Of a stretch of 64,000 bases of DNA, positions 1 through 15,100 are shown one piece after another. The DNA lies in NCBI GenBank assembly GCA_964019135.1, contig CAXHSH010000416.1, positions 186,001 through 250,000 on the forward strand, written 5' to 3'. Source of the stretch: Arenicola marina. Taxonomy: Eukaryota > Annelida > Polychaeta > Arenicolidae. The notes below the pieces were generated by a model. That model searched no databases. It saw only the letters and a program-made list of their open reading frames with translations, and was not told the origin of the DNA. Every line of letters begins with the position of its first letter. Positions within the stretch are counted from its first letter, which is position 1. The position numbers and the translations under genes were made by a program.

Positions 1-233
1 TTATCAAATTTAATTGCCTATCTTCAGCGAGTTCAAGAAGATCAACTGATAGCGTACTGGATCTCTGCCAGTATATATGAAATCAACAACTATATTGACC
101 CACCGCGTTGACAGGCTAGTCTGCGTATGGGATTTCCCACCATGCGGCCGTTTGTCAATCCAACAGTTCGCCCTAAACCAGCTTTGACAAAAGTATATAT
201 ACCACACAATTTATATATGCCCCACAAGTCTGA

Positions 234-1351
234 TTAACAGTCTGATGAACGGAGTTGCATACTGGATCCTTACCAGAGCATATCAGTTCAACACCCATGT
301 CAACACATTGCGTCGACAGGCTAATCTGCATATGGAATTTCCCCCCATGCGGCCGTTTGTCTATCCAAGAGTTAGGATTAAACAAGATTTGACAAAAGTA
401 TATGTACCGCACAATATTTATATGACCCACAAATCTGAGTGTCAAGTTTAATTGTAAGCCCCCATCGAGTTCACGGAGATTAACGGAAAAATACTGGATC
501 TCTACCATTACATATGAGGTCACAAACTATGTCAACATATTGCCTTGATAGGCTAATCTGCATATGGGATTTCACTCTTCATGGCAGTTTGTCGTTCCAT
601 TAGTAGGCCCTAAACCACCTCTGTAGCAAGTATATATACCACACAATTTATCTATGCCCCAAAAATCTGCCCATCAAATTTAATTGCATGCCCCCAGCAA
701 GTTCAAAGCCATAAACTGACAGCGTACTGGATCTCTTTCAATGTATTTGAGGTCAACTACTATGTTGACCCACCGCGTTGGCAGGCTAATCTGCATATAC
801 AGTTTCCCACCTAACGGCCGTTTATCTATCCAAAGGTTCGCCCTAAACCAGCTTTGACAAAAGCATATATGCCCCACAAGTCTGATTATCAAGTTTAATT
901 ACCTGTCTTCAGCGGGTTCAAGAAGATCAACTGATAGCATACTGGATCTCTATCAGCCCATATGAGGTCAACAACTATGTTAATCCACCGCGTCGACAAG
1001 CTAATCGCCATATAGGGGTTCCCACCTAACGGCCGTTTAACTATCCAAAAGTTCGCCCTAAACCAGCTTTGACAAAAATATATATGCCACACAATTTATA
1101 TACGCCCCACAAGTCTGATTATCAATTGTAATTGCCTGTCTTCAGCGAGTTCAAGAAGATCAACTGATAGCGTACTGGATCTCTGCCAGTATATATGAGA
1201 TCAACAACTATATTGACCCACCGCGTTGACAGGCTAGTCTGCATATGGGATTTCCGACCATGCGGCCGTTCGTCAATCCAAGAGTTCGCCCTAAACCAGC
1301 TTTGACAAAAGTATATATACCACACAATTTATATATGCCCCACAAGTCTGA
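234..1351. repeat. HOR unit, five-mer B-C-D'-E-A, 1,118 bp
   Basis: This unit contains the shortened D' monomer, which lacks 18 bp around its 3' ACACAATTTATATATGCC block, followed by the E monomer (GCGGGTTCAAGAAGATC…). Equivalent 1,118-bp units start at 3158, 6985 and 13048. The D' and E monomers of these units are nearly identical to each other, so the five-mer was amplified as a block. Confidence 0.85.
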
Positions 1352-2254
1352 TTAACAGTCTGATGAACGGAGTTGCATACTGGATCCTTACCAGAGCATA
1401 TCAGTTCAACACCCATGTCAACACATTGCGTCGACAGGCTAATCTGCATATGGAATTTCCCCCCATGCGGCCGTTTGTCTATCCAAGAGTTAGGATTAAA
1501 CAAGATTTGACAAACGTATATGTACCGCACAATATTTATATGCCCCACAAGTCTGAGTGTCAAGTTTAATTGTAAGCCCCCATCGAGTTCACGGAGATTA
1601 ACGGAAAAATACTGGATCTCTACCATTACATATGAGGTCACAAACTATGTCAACATATTGCCTTGATAGGCTAATCTGCATATAGGATTTCACTCTTCAT
1701 GGCAGTTTGTCGTTCCATTAGTAGGCCCTAAACCACCTCTGTAGCAAGTATATATACCACACAATTTATATATGCCACAAAAATCTGACCATCAAATTTA
1801 ATTGCATGCCCCCAGCGAGTTCAAAGCCATAAACTGACAGCGTACTGGATCTCTTTCAATGTATATGAGGTCAACAACTATGTTGACCCACCGCCTTTGC
1901 AGGCTAATCTGCATATAGGGTTTCCCACCAAACGGCCGTTTATCTATCCAAAAGTTCGCCCTAAACCAGCTTTGACAAAAGCATATATGCCACACAATTT
2001 ATATATGCCCCACAAGTCTGATTATCAAATTTAATTGCCTGTCTTCAGCGAGTTCAAGAAGATCAACTGATAGCGTACTGGATCTCTGCCAGTATATATG
2101 AGATCAACAACTATATTGACCCACCGCGTTGACAGGCTAGTCTGCGTATGGGATTTCCCACCATGCGGCCGTTTGTCAATCCAAGAGTTCGCCCTAAACC
2201 AGCTTTGACAAAAGTATATATACCACACAATTTATATATGCCCCACAAGTCTGA
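1352..2254. repeat. HOR unit, four-mer B-C-D-A, 903 bp
   Basis: This is a representative of the commonest higher-order unit. It holds one B (205 bp), one C (~232 bp), one full-length D (233 bp) and one A (233 bp), and has no E monomer. The same 903-bp spacing recurs between B monomers at 2255-3158, 4276-5179, 5179-6082, 6082-6985 and elsewhere. Confidence 0.85.
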
Positions 2255-5200
2255 TTAACAGTCTGATGAACGGAGTTGCATACTGGATCCTTACCAGAGC
2301 ATATCAGTTCAACACCCATGTCAACACATTGCGTCGACAGGCTAATCTGCATATGGAATTTCCCCCCATGCGGCCGTTTGTCTATCCAAGAGTTAGGATT
2401 AAACAAGATTTGACAAACGTATATGTACCGCACAATATTTATATGCCCCACAAGTCTGAGTGTCAAGTTTAATTGTAAGCCCCCATCGAGTTCACGGAGA
2501 TTAACGGAAAAATACTGGATCTCTACCATTACATATGAGGTCACAAACTATGTCAACATATTGCCTTGATAGGCTAATCTGCATATGGGATTTCACTCTT
2601 CATGGCAGTTTGTCGTTCCATTAGCAGGCCCTAAACCACCTCTGTAGCAAGTATATATACCACACAATTTATATATGCCCCAAAAATCTGACCATCAAAT
2701 TTAATTGCATGCCCCCAGCGAGTTCAAAGCCATAAACTGACAGCGTACTGGATCTCTTTCAATGTATATGAGGTCAACAACTATGTTGACCCACCGCCTT
2801 TGCAGGCTAATCTGCATAAAGGGTTTCCCACCTAACGGCCGTTTATCTATCCAAAAGTTCGCCCTAAACCAGCTTTGACAAAAGCATATATGCCACACAA
2901 TTCATATATGCCCCACAAGTCTGATTATCAAGTTTAATTGCCTGTCTTCAGCGAGTTCAAGAAGATCAACTGATAGCGTACTGGATCTCTGCCAGTATGT
3001 ATGAGATCAACAACTATATTGACCCACCGCGTTGACAGGCTAGTCTGCGTATGGGATTTCCCACCATGCGGCCGTTTGTCAATCCAAGAGTTCGCCCTAA
3101 ACCAGCTTTGACAAAAGTATATATACCACACAATTTATATATGCCCCACAAGTCTGATTAACAGTCTGATGAACGGAGTTGCATACTGGATCCTTACCAG
3201 AGCATATCAGTTCAACACCCATGTCAACACATTGCGTCGACAGGCTAATCTGCATATGGAATTTCCCCCCATGCGGCCGTTTGTCTATCCAAGAGTTAGG
3301 ATTAAACAAGATTTGACAAAAGTATATGTACCGCACAATATTTATATGACCCACAAATCTGAGTGTCAAGTTTAATTGTAAGCCCCCATCAAGTTCACGG
3401 AGATTAACGGAAAAATACTGGATCTCTACCATTACATATGAGGTCACAAACTATGTCAACATATTGCCTTGATAGGCTAATCTGCATATGGGATTTCACT
3501 CTTCATGGCAGTTTGTCGTTCCATTAGTAGGCCCTAAACCACCTCTGTAGCAAGTATATATACCACACAATTTATCTATGCCCCAAAAATCTGCCCATCA
3601 AATTTAATTGCATGCCCCCAGCAAGTTCAAAGCCATAAACTGACAGCGTACTGGATCTCTTTCAATGTATTTGAGGTCAACTACTATGTTGACCCACCGC
3701 GTTGGCAGGCTAATCTGCATATACAGTTTCCCACCTAACGGCCGTTTATCTATCCAAAGGTTCGCCCTAAACCAGCTTTGACAAAAGCATATATGCCCCA
3801 CAAGTCTGATTATCAAGTTTAATTACCTGTCTTCAGCGGGTTCAAGAAGATCAACTGATAGCATACTGGATCTCTATCAGCCCATATGAGGTCAACAACT
3901 ATGTTAATCCACCGCGTAGACAAGCTAATCGCCATATAGGGGTTCCCACCTAACGGCCGTTTAACTATCCAAAAGTTCGCCCTAAACCAGCTTTGACAAA
4001 AATATATATGCCACACAATTTATATACGCCCCACAAGTCTGATTATCAATTGTAATTGCCTGTCTTCAGCGAGTTCAAGAAGATCAACTGATAGCGTACT
4101 GGATCTCTGCCAGTATATATGAGATCAACAACTATATTGACCCACCGCGTTGACAGGCTAGTCTGCATATGGGATTTCCGACCATGCGGCCGTTCGTCAA
4201 TCCAAGAGTTCGCCCTAAACCAGCTTTGACAAAAGTATATATACCACACAATTTATATATGCCCCACAAGTCTGATTAACAGTCTGATGAACGGAGTTGC
4301 ATACTGGATCCTTACCAGAGCATATCAGTTCAACACCCATGTCAACACATTGCGTCGACAGGCTAATCTGCATATGGAATTTCCCCCCATGCGGCCGTTT
4401 GTCTATCCAAGAGTTAGGATTAAACAAGATTTGACAAAAGTATATGTACCGCACAATATTTATATGCCCCACAAGTCTGAGTGTCAAGTTTAATTGTAAG
4501 CCCCCATCGAGTTCACGGAGATTAACGGAAAAATACTGGATCTCTACCATTACATATGAGGTCACAAACTATGTCAACATATTGCCTTGATAGGCTAATC
4601 TGCATATAGGATTTCACTCTTCATGGCAGTTTGTCGTTCCATTAGTAGGCCCTAAACCACCTCTGTAGCAAGTATATATACCACACAATTTATATATGCC
4701 CCAAAAATCTGACGATCAAATTTAATTGCATGCCCCCAGCGAGTTCAAAGCCATAAACTGACAGCGTACTGGATCTCTTTCAATGTATATGAGGTCAACA
4801 ACTATGTTGACCCACCGCCTTTGCAGGCTAATCTGCATATAGGGTTTCCCACCAAACGGCCGTTTATCTATCCAAAAGTTCGCCCTAAACCAGCTTTGAC
4901 AAAAGCATATATGCCACACAATTTATATATGCCCCACAAGTCTGATTATCAAATTTAATTGCCTGTCTTCAGCGAGTTCAAGAAGATCAACTGATAGCGT
5001 ACTGGATCTCTGCCAGTATATATGAAATCAACAACTATATTGACCCACCGCGTTGACAGGCTAGTCTGCGTATGGGATTTCCCACCATGCGGCCGTTTGT
5101 CAATCCAAGAGTTCGCCCTAAACCAGCTTTGACAAAAGTATATATACCACACAATTTATATATGCCCCACAAGTCTGATTAACAGTCTGATGAACGGAGT

Positions 5201-8200
5201 TGCATACTGGATCCTTACCAGAGCATATCAGTTCAACACCCATGTCAACACATTGCGTCGACAGGCTAATCTGCATATGGAATTTCCCCCCATGCGGCCG
5301 TTTGTCTATCCAAGAGTTAGGATTAAACAAGATTTGACAAACGTATATGTACCGCACAATATTTATATGCCCCACAAGTCTGAGTGTCAAGTTTAATTGT
5401 AAGCCCCCATCGAGTTCACGGAGATTAACGGAAAAATACTGGATCTCTACCATTACATATGAGGTCACAAACTATGTCAACATATTGCCTTGATAGGCTA
5501 ATCTGCATATAGGATTTCACTCTTCATGGCAGTTTGTCGTTCCATTAGTAGGCCCTAAACCACCTCTGTAGCAAGTATATATACCACACAATTTATATAT
5601 GCCCCAAAAATCTGACGATCAAATTTAATTGCATGCCCCCAGCGAGTTCAAAGCCATAAACTGACAGCGTACTGGATCTCTTTCAATGTATATGAGGTCA
5701 ACAACTATGTTGACCCACCGCCTTTGCAGGCTAATCTGCATATAGGGTTTCCCACCAAACGGCCGTTTATCTATCCAAAAGTTCGCCCTAAACCAGCTTT
5801 GACAAAAGCATATATGCCACACAATTTATATATGCCCCACAAGTCTGATTATCAAATTTAATTGCCTGTCTTCAGCGAGTTCAAGAAGATCAACTGATAG
5901 CGTACTGGATCTCTGCCAGTATATATGAAATCAACAACTATATTGACCCACCGCGTTGACAGGCTAGTCTGCGTATGGGATTTCCCACCATGCGGCCGTT
6001 TGTCAATCCAAGAGTTCGCCCTAAACCAGCTTTGACAAAAGTATATATACCACACAATTTATATATGCCCCACAAGTCTGATTAACAGTCTGATGAACGG
6101 AGTTGCATACTGGATCCTTACCAGAGCATATCAGTTCAACACCCATGTCAACACATTGCGTCGACAGGCTAATCTGCATATGGAATTTCCCCCCATGCGG
6201 CCGTTTGTCTATCCAAGAGTTAGGATTAAACAAGATTTGACAAACGTATATGTACCGCACAATATTTATATGCCCCACAAGTCTGAGTGTCAAGTTTAAT
6301 TGTAAGCCCCCATCGAGTTCACGGAGATTAACGGAAAAATACTGGATCTCTACCATTACATATGAGGTCACAAACTATGTCAACATATTGCCTTGATAGG
6401 CTAATCTGCATATGGGATTTCACTCTTCATGGCAGTTTGTCGTTCCATTAGTAGGCCCTAAACCACCTCTGTAGCAAGTATATATACCACACAATTTATA
6501 TATGCCCCAAAAATCTGACCATCAAATTTAATTGCATGCCCCCAGCGAGTTCAAAGCCATAAACTAACAGCGTACTGGATCTCTTTCAATGTATATGAGG
6601 TCTACAACTATGTTGACCCACCGCCTTTGCAGGCTAATCTGCATAAAGGGTTTCCCACCTAACGGCCGTTTATCTATCCAAAAGTTCGCCCTAAACCAGC
6701 TTTGACAAAAGCATATATGCCACACAATTCATATATGCCCCACAAGTCTGATTATCAAGTTTAATTGCCTGTCTTCAGCGAGTTCAAGAAGATCAACTGA
6801 TAGCGTACTGGATCTCTGCCAGTATATATGAGATCAACAACTATATTGACCCACCGCGTTGACAGGCTAGTCTGCGTATGGGATTTCCCACCATGCGGCC
6901 GTTTGTCAATCCAAGAGTTCGCCCTAAACCAGCTTTGACAAAAGTATATATACCACACAATTTATATATGCCCCACAAGTCTGATTAACAGTCTGATGAA
7001 CGGAGTTGCATACTGGATCCTTACCAGAGCATATCAGTTCAACACCCATGTCAACACATTGCGTCGACAGGCTAATCTGCATATGGAATTTCCCCCCATG
7101 CGGCCGTTTGTCTATCCAAGAGTTAGGATTAAACAAGATTTGACAAAAGTATATGTACCGCACAATATTTATATGACCCACAAATCTGAGTGTCAAGTTT
7201 AATTGTAAGCCCCCATCGAGTTCACGGAGATTAACGGAAAAATACTGGATCTCTACCATTACATATGAGGTCACAAACTATGTCAACATATTGCCTTGAT
7301 AGGTTAATCTGCATATGGGATTTCACTCTTCATGGCAGTTTGTCGTTCCATTAGTAGGCCCTAAACCACCTCTGTAGCAAGTATATATACCAAACAATTT
7401 ATCTATGCCCCAAAAATCTGCCCATCAAATTTAATTGCATGCCCCTAGCAAGTTCAAAGCCATAAACTGACAGCGTACTGGATCTCTTTCAATGTATTTG
7501 AGGTCAACTACTATGTTGACCCACCGCGTTGGCAGGCTAATCTGCATATACAGTTTCCCACCTAACGGCCGTTTATCTATCCAAAGGTTCGCCCTAAACC
7601 AGCTTTGACAAAAGCATATATGCCCCACAAGTCTGATTATCAAGTTTAATTACCTGTCTTCAGCGGGTTCAAGAAGATCAACTGATAGCATACTGGATCT
7701 CTATCAGCCCATATGAGGTCAACAACTATGTTAATCCACCGCGTAGACAAACTAATCGCCATATAGGGGTTCCCACCTAACGGCCGTTTAACTATCCAAA
7801 AGTTCGCCCTAAACCAGCTTTGACAAAAATATATATGCCACACAATTTATATACGCCCCACAAGTCTGATTATCAATTGTAATTGCCTGTCTTCAGCGAG
7901 TTCAAGAAGATCAACTGATAGCGTACTGGATCTCTGCCAGTATATATGAGATCAACAAATATATTGACCCACCGCGTTGACAGGCGAGTCTGCATATGGG
8001 ATTTCCGACCTTGCGGCCGTTCGTCAATCCAAGAGTTCGCCCTAAACCAGCTTTGACAAAAGTATATATACCACACAATTTATATATGCCCCACAAGTCT
8101 GATTAACAGTCTGATGAACGGAGTTGCATACTGGATCCTTACCAGAGCATATCAGTTCAACACCCATGTCAACACATTGCGTCGACAGGCTAATCTGCAT

Positions 8201-9005
8201 ATGGAATTTCCCCCCATGCGGCCGTTTGTCTATCCAAGAGTTAGGATTAAACAAGATTTGACAAAAGTATATGTACCGCACAATATTTATATGCCCCACA
8301 AGTCTGAGTGTCAAGTTTAATTGTAAGCCCCCATCGAGTTCACGGAGATTAACGGAAAAATACTGGATCTCTACCATTACATATGAGGTCACAAACTATG
8401 TCAACATATTGCCTTGATAGGCTAATCTGCATATAGGATTTCACTCTTCATGGCAGTTTGTCGTTCCATTAGTAGGCCCTAAACCACCTCTGTAGCAAGT
8501 ATATATACCACACAATTTATATATGCCCCAAAAATCTGACGATCAAATTTAATTGCATGCCCCCAGCGAGTTCAAAGCCATAAACTGACAGCGTACTGGA
8601 TCTCTTTCAATGTATATGAGGTCAACAACTATGTTGACCCACCGCCTTTGCAGGCTAATCTGCATATAGGGTTTCCCACCAAACGGCCGTTTATCTATCC
8701 AAAAGTTCGCCCTAAACCAGCTTTGACAAAAGCATATATGCCACACAATTTATATATGCCCCACAAGTCTGATTATCAAATTTAATTGCCTGTCTTCAGC
8801 GAGTTCAAGAAGATCAACTGATAGCGTACTGGATCTCTGCCAGTATATATGAGATCAACAACTATATTGACCCACCGCGTTGACAGGCTAGTCTGCGTAT
8901 GGGATTTCCCACCATGCGGCCGTTTGTCAATCCAAGAGTTCGCCCTAAACCAGCTTTGACAAAAGTATATATACCACACAATTTATATATGCCCCACAAG
9001 TCTGA

Positions 9006-10356
9006 TTAACAGTCTGATGAACGGAGTTGCATACTGGATCCTTACCAGAGCATATCAGTTCAACACCCATGTCAACACATTGCGTCGACAGGCTAATCTG
9101 CATATGGAATTTCCCCCCATGCGGCCGTTTGTCTATCCAAGAGTTAGGATTAAACAAGATTTGACAAAAGTATATGTACCGCACAATATTTATATGACCC
9201 ACAAATCTGAGTGTCAAGTTTAATTGTAAGCCCCCATCGAGTTCACGGAGATTAACGGAAAAATACTGGATCTCTACCATTACATATGAGGTCACAAACT
9301 ATGTCAACATATTGCCTTGATAGGCTAATCTGCATATGGGATTTCACTCTTCATGGCAGTTTGTCGTTCCATTAGTAGGCCCTAAACCACCTCTGTAGCA
9401 AGTATATATACCACACAATTTATCTATGCCCCAAAAATCTGCCCATCAAATTTAATTGCATGCCCCCAGCAAGTTCAAAGCCATAAACTGACAGCGTACT
9501 GGATCTCTTTCAATGTATTTGAGGTCAACTACTATGTTGACCCACCGCGTTGGCAGGCTAATCTGCATATACAGTTTCCCACCTAACGGCCGTTTATCTA
9601 TCCAAAGGTTCGCCCTAAACCAGCTTTGACAAAAGCATATATGCCCCACAAGTCTGATTATCAAGTTTAATTACCTGTCTTCAGCGGGTTCAAGAAGATC
9701 AACTGATAGCATACTGGATCTCTATCAGCCCATATGAGGTCAACAACTATGTTAATCCACCGCGTAGACAAACTAATCGCCATATAGGGGTTCCCACCTA
9801 ACGGCCGTTTAACTATCCAAAAGTTCGCCCTAAACCAGCTTTGACAAAAATATATATGCCACACAATTTATATACGCCCCACAAGTCTGATTATCAATTG
9901 TAATTGCCTGTCTTCAGCGAGTTCAAGAAGATCAACTGATAGCGTACTGGATCTCTGCCAGTATATATGAGATCAACAACTATATTGACCCACCGCGTTG
10001 ACAGGCTAGTCTGCATATGGGATTTCCGACCTTGCGGCCGTTCGTCAATCCAAGAGTTCGCCCTAAACCAGCTTTGACAAAAGTATATATACCACACAAT
10101 TTATATATGCCCCACAAGTCTGATTATCAAGTTTATTTCCCTGTCTTCAGCGAGTTCAAGAAGATCAACTGATAGCGTACTGGATCTCTGCCAGTATATA
10201 TGAGATCAACAACTATATTGATCCACCGCGTTGACAGGCTAGTCTGCGTATGGGATTTCCCACCATGCGGCCGTTTGTCAATCCAAGAGTTCGCCCTAAA
10301 CCAGCTTTGACAAAAGTATATATACCACACAATTTATATATGCCCCACAAGTCTGA
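9006..10356. repeat. HOR variant, six-mer B-C-D'-E-A-A, 1,351 bp
   Basis: This is the single unit with two successive A monomers (from ~9891 and ~10124). It is 233 bp longer than the five-mer, exactly one extra A. This is the product expected from unequal exchange between A monomers. Confidence 0.8.
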
Positions 10357-11259
10357 TTAACAGTCTGATGAACGGAGTTGCATACTGGATCCTTACCAGA
10401 GCATATCAGTTCAACACCCATGTCAACACATTGCGTCGACAGGCTAATCTGCATATGGAATTTCCCCCCATGCGGCCGTTTGTCTATCCAAGAGTTAGGA
10501 TTAAACAGGATTTGACAAACGTATATGTACCGCACAATATTTATATGCCCCACAAGTCTGAGTGTCAAGTTTAATTGTAAGCCCCCATCGAGTTCACGGA
10601 GATTAACGGAAAAATACTGGATCTCTACCATTACATATGAGGTCACAAACTATGTCAACATATTGCCTTGATAGGCTAATCTGCATATGGGATTTCACTC
10701 TTCATGGCAGTTTGTCGTTCCATTAGTAGGCCCTAAACCACCTCTGTAGCAAGTATATATACCACACAATTTATATATGCCCCAAAAATCTGACCATCAA
10801 ATTTAATTGCATGCCCCCAGCGAGTTCAAAGCCATAAACTGACAGCGTACTGGATCTCTTTCAATGTATATGAGGTCAATAACTATGTTGACCCACCGCC
10901 TTTGCAGGCTAATCTGCATAAAGGGTTTCCCACCTAACGGCCGTTTATCTATCCAAAAGTTCGCCCTAAACCAGCTTTGACAAAAGCATATATGCCACAC
11001 AATTTATATATGCCCCACAAGTCTGATTATCAAGTTTAATTGCCTGTCTTCAGCGAGTTCAAGAAGATCAACTGATAGCGTACTGGATCTCTGCCAGTAT
11101 ATATGAGATCAACAACTATATTGACCCACCGCGTTGACAGGCTAGTCTGCGTATGGGATTTCCCACCATGGGGCCGTTTGTCAATCCAAGAGTTCGCCCT
11201 AAACCAGCTATGACAAAAGTATATATACCACACAATTTATATATGCCCCACAAGTCTGA

Positions 11260-12144
11260 TTAACAGTCTGATGAACGGAGTTGCATACTGGATCCTTACC
11301 AGAGCATATCAGTTCAACACCCATGTCAACACATTGCGTCGACAGGCTAATCTGCATATGGAATTTCCCCCCATGCGGCCGTTTGTCTATCCAAGAGTTA
11401 GGATTAAACAAGATTTGACAAAAGTATATGTACCGCACAATATTTATATGCCCCACAAGTCTGAGTGTCAAGTTTAATTGTAAGCCCCCATCGAGTTCAC
11501 GGAGATTAACGGAAAAATACTGGATCTCTACCATTACATATGAGGTCACAAACTATGTCAACATATTGCCTTGATAGGCTAATCTGCATATGGGATTTCA
11601 CTCTTCATGGCAGTTTGTCGTTCCATTAGTAGGCCCTAAACCACCTCTGTAGCAAGTATATATACCACACAATTTATCTATGCCCCAAAAATCTGATCAT
11701 CAAATTTAATTGCATGCCCCCAGCAAGTTCAAAGCCATAAACTGACAGCGTACTGGATCTCTTTCAATGTATTTGAGGTCAACTACTATGTTGACCCACC
11801 GCGTTGGCAGGCTAATCTGCATATACAGTTTCCCACCTAACGGCCGTTTATCTATCCAAAGGTTCGCCCTAAACCAGCTTTGACAAAAGCATATATGCCC
11901 CACAAGTCTGATTATCAAGTTTAATTGCCTGTCTTCAGCGAGTTCAAGAAGATCAACTGATAGCGTACTGGATCTCTGCCAGTATATATGAGATCAACAA
12001 CTATATTGACCCACCGCGTTGACAGGCTAGTCTGCATATGGGATTTCCCACCATGCGGCCGTTCGTCAATCCAAGAGTTCGCCCTAAACCAGCTTTGACA
12101 AAAGTATATATACCACACAATTTATATATGCCCCACAAGTCTGA
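11260..12144. repeat. HOR variant, four-mer B-C-D'-A without E, 885 bp
   Basis: Here the short D' monomer is followed directly by A. The unit is therefore 18 bp shorter than the usual 903-bp four-mer. A second unit of the same make-up starts at 15069. It looks like a five-mer that lost E by recombination between E and A, which are closely similar. Confidence 0.8.
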
Positions 12145-15100
12145 TTAACAGTCTGATGAACGGAGTTGCATACTGGATCCTTACCAGAGCATATCAGTTC
12201 AACACCCATGTCAACACATTGCGTCGACAGGCTAATCTGCATATGGAATTTCCCCCCATGCGGCCGTTTGTCTATCCAAGAGTTAGGATTAAACAAGATT
12301 TGACAAAAGTATATGTACCGCACAATATTTATATGCCCCACAAGTCTGAGTGTCAAGTTTAATTGTAAGCCCCCATCGAGTTCACGGAGATTAACGGAAA
12401 AATACTGGATCTCTACCATTACATATGAGGTCACAAACTATGTCAACATATTGCCTTGATAGGCTAATCTGCATATGGGATTTCACTCTTCATGGTAGTT
12501 TGTCGTTCCATTAGTAGGCCCTAAACCATCTCTGTAGCAAGTATATATACCACACAATTTATATATGCCACAAAAATCTGACCATCAAATTTAATTGCAT
12601 GCCCCCAGCGAGTTCAAAGCCATAAACTGACAGCGTACTGGATCTCTTTCAATGTATATGAGGTCAACAACTATTTTGACCGACCGCCTTTGCAGGCTAA
12701 TCTGCATATAGGGTTTCCCACCAAACGGCCGTTTATCTATCCAAAAGTTCGCCCTAAACCAGCTTTGACAAAAGCATATATGCCACACAATTTATATATG
12801 CCCCACAAGTCTGATTATCAAGTTTAATTGCCTGTCTTCAGCGAGTTCAAGAAGATCAACTGATAGCGTACTGGATCTCTGCCAGTATGTATGAGATCAG
12901 CAACTATATTGACCCACCGCGTTGACAGGCTAGTCTGCGTATGGGATTTCCCACCATGCGGCCGTTTGTCAATCCAAGAGTTCGCCCTAAACCAGCTTTG
13001 ACAAAAGTATATATACCACACAATTTATATATGCCCAACCAGTCTGATTAACAGTCTGATGAACGGAGTTGCATACTGGATCCTTACCAGAGCATATCAG
13101 TTCAACACCCATGTCAACACATTGCGTCGACAGGCTAATCTGCATATGGAATTTCCCCCCATGCGGCCGTTTGTCTATCCAAGAGTTAGGATTAAACAAG
13201 ATTTGACAAACGTATATGTACCGCACAATATTTATATGCCCCACAAGTCTGAGTGTCAAGTTTAATTGTAAGCCCCCATCGAGTTCACGGAGATTAACGG
13301 AAAAATACGAGATCTCTACCATTACATATGAGGTCACAAACTATGTCAACATATTGCCTTGATAGGCTAATCTGCATATGGGATGTCACTCTTCATGGGA
13401 GTTTGTCGTTCCATTAGTAGGCCCTAAACCACCTCTGTAGCAAGTATATATACCACACAATTTATATATGCCCCAAAAATCTGACCATCAAATTTAATTG
13501 CATGCCCCCAGCAAGTTCAAAGCCATAAACTGACAGCGTACTGGATCTCTTTCAATGTATTTGAGGTCAACTACTATGTTGTCCCACCGCGTTGGCAGGC
13601 TAATCTGCATATACAGTTTCCCACCTAACGGCCGTTTATCTCTCCAAACGTTCGCCCTAAACCAGCTTTGACAAAAGCATATATGCCCCACAAGTCTGAT
13701 TATCAAGTTTAATTGCCTGTCTTCAGCGGGTTCAAGAAGATCAACTGATAGCATACTGGATCTCTATCAGACCATATGAGGTCAACAACTATGTTAATCC
13801 ACCGCGTAGACAAGCTAATCGCCATATAGGGGTTCCCACCTAACGGCCGTTTAACTATCCAAAAGTTCGCCCTAAACCAGCTTTGACAAACACATATATG
13901 CCACACAATTTATATATGCCCCACAAGTCTGATTATCAAGTGTAATTGCCTGTCTTCAGCGAGTTCAAGAAGATCAACTGATAGCGTACTGGATCTCTGC
14001 CAGTATATATGAGATCAACAACTATATTGACCCACCGCATTGACAGGCTAGTCTGCATATGGGATTTCCGACCATGCGGCCGTTCGTCAATCCAAAAGTT
14101 CGCCCTAAACCAGCTTTGACAAAAGCATATATGCCACACAATTTATATATGCCCCACAAGTCTGATTAACAGTCTGATGAACGGAGTTGCATACTGGATC
14201 CTTACCAGAGGATATCAGTTCAACACCCATGTCAACACATTGCGTCGACAGGCTAATCTGCATATGGAATTTCCCCCCATGCGGCCGTTTGTCTATCCAA
14301 GAGTTAGGATTAAACAAGATTTGACAAACGTATATGTACCGCACAATATTTATATGCCCCACAAGTCTGAGTGTCAAGTTTAATTGTAAGCCCCCATCGA
14401 GTTCACGGAGATTAACGGAAAAATACTGGATCTCTACCATTACATATGAGGTCACAAACTATGTCAACATATTGCCTTGATAGGCTAATCTGCATATGGG
14501 ATTTCACTCTTCATGGCAGTTTGTCGTTCCATTAGTAGGCCCTAAACCACCTCTGTAGCAAGTATATATACCACACAATTTATATATGCCCCAAAAATCT
14601 GACCATCAAATTTAATTGCATGCCCCCAGCGAGTTCAAAGCCATAAACTGACAGCGTACTGGATCTCTTTCAATGTATATGAGGTCAACAACTATGTTGA
14701 CCCACCGCCTTTGCAGGCTAATCTGCATAAAGGGTTTCCCACCTAACGGCCGTTTATCTATCCAAAAGTTCGCCCTAAACCAGCTTTGACAAAAGCATAT
14801 ATGCCACACAATTTATATATGCCCCACAAGTCTGATTATCAAGTTTAATTGCCTGTCTTCAGCGAGTTCAAGAAGATCAACTGATAGCGTACTGGATCTC
14901 TGCCAGTATATATGAGATCAACAACTATATTGACCCACCGCGTTGACAGGCTAGTCTGCGTATGGGATTTCCCACCATGCGGCCGTTTGTCAATCCAAGA
15001 GTTCGCCCTAAACCAGCTATGACAAAAGTATATATACCACACAATTTATATATGCCCCACAAGTCTGATTAACAGTCTGATGAACGGAGTTGCATACTGG

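Noticed and set aside
160-225. TTGACA followed about 17 bases later by a TATA-like stretch in the monomers, as in a bacterial promoter
   Set aside because: The window is clearly eukaryotic, and AT-rich satellite gives such matches by chance.
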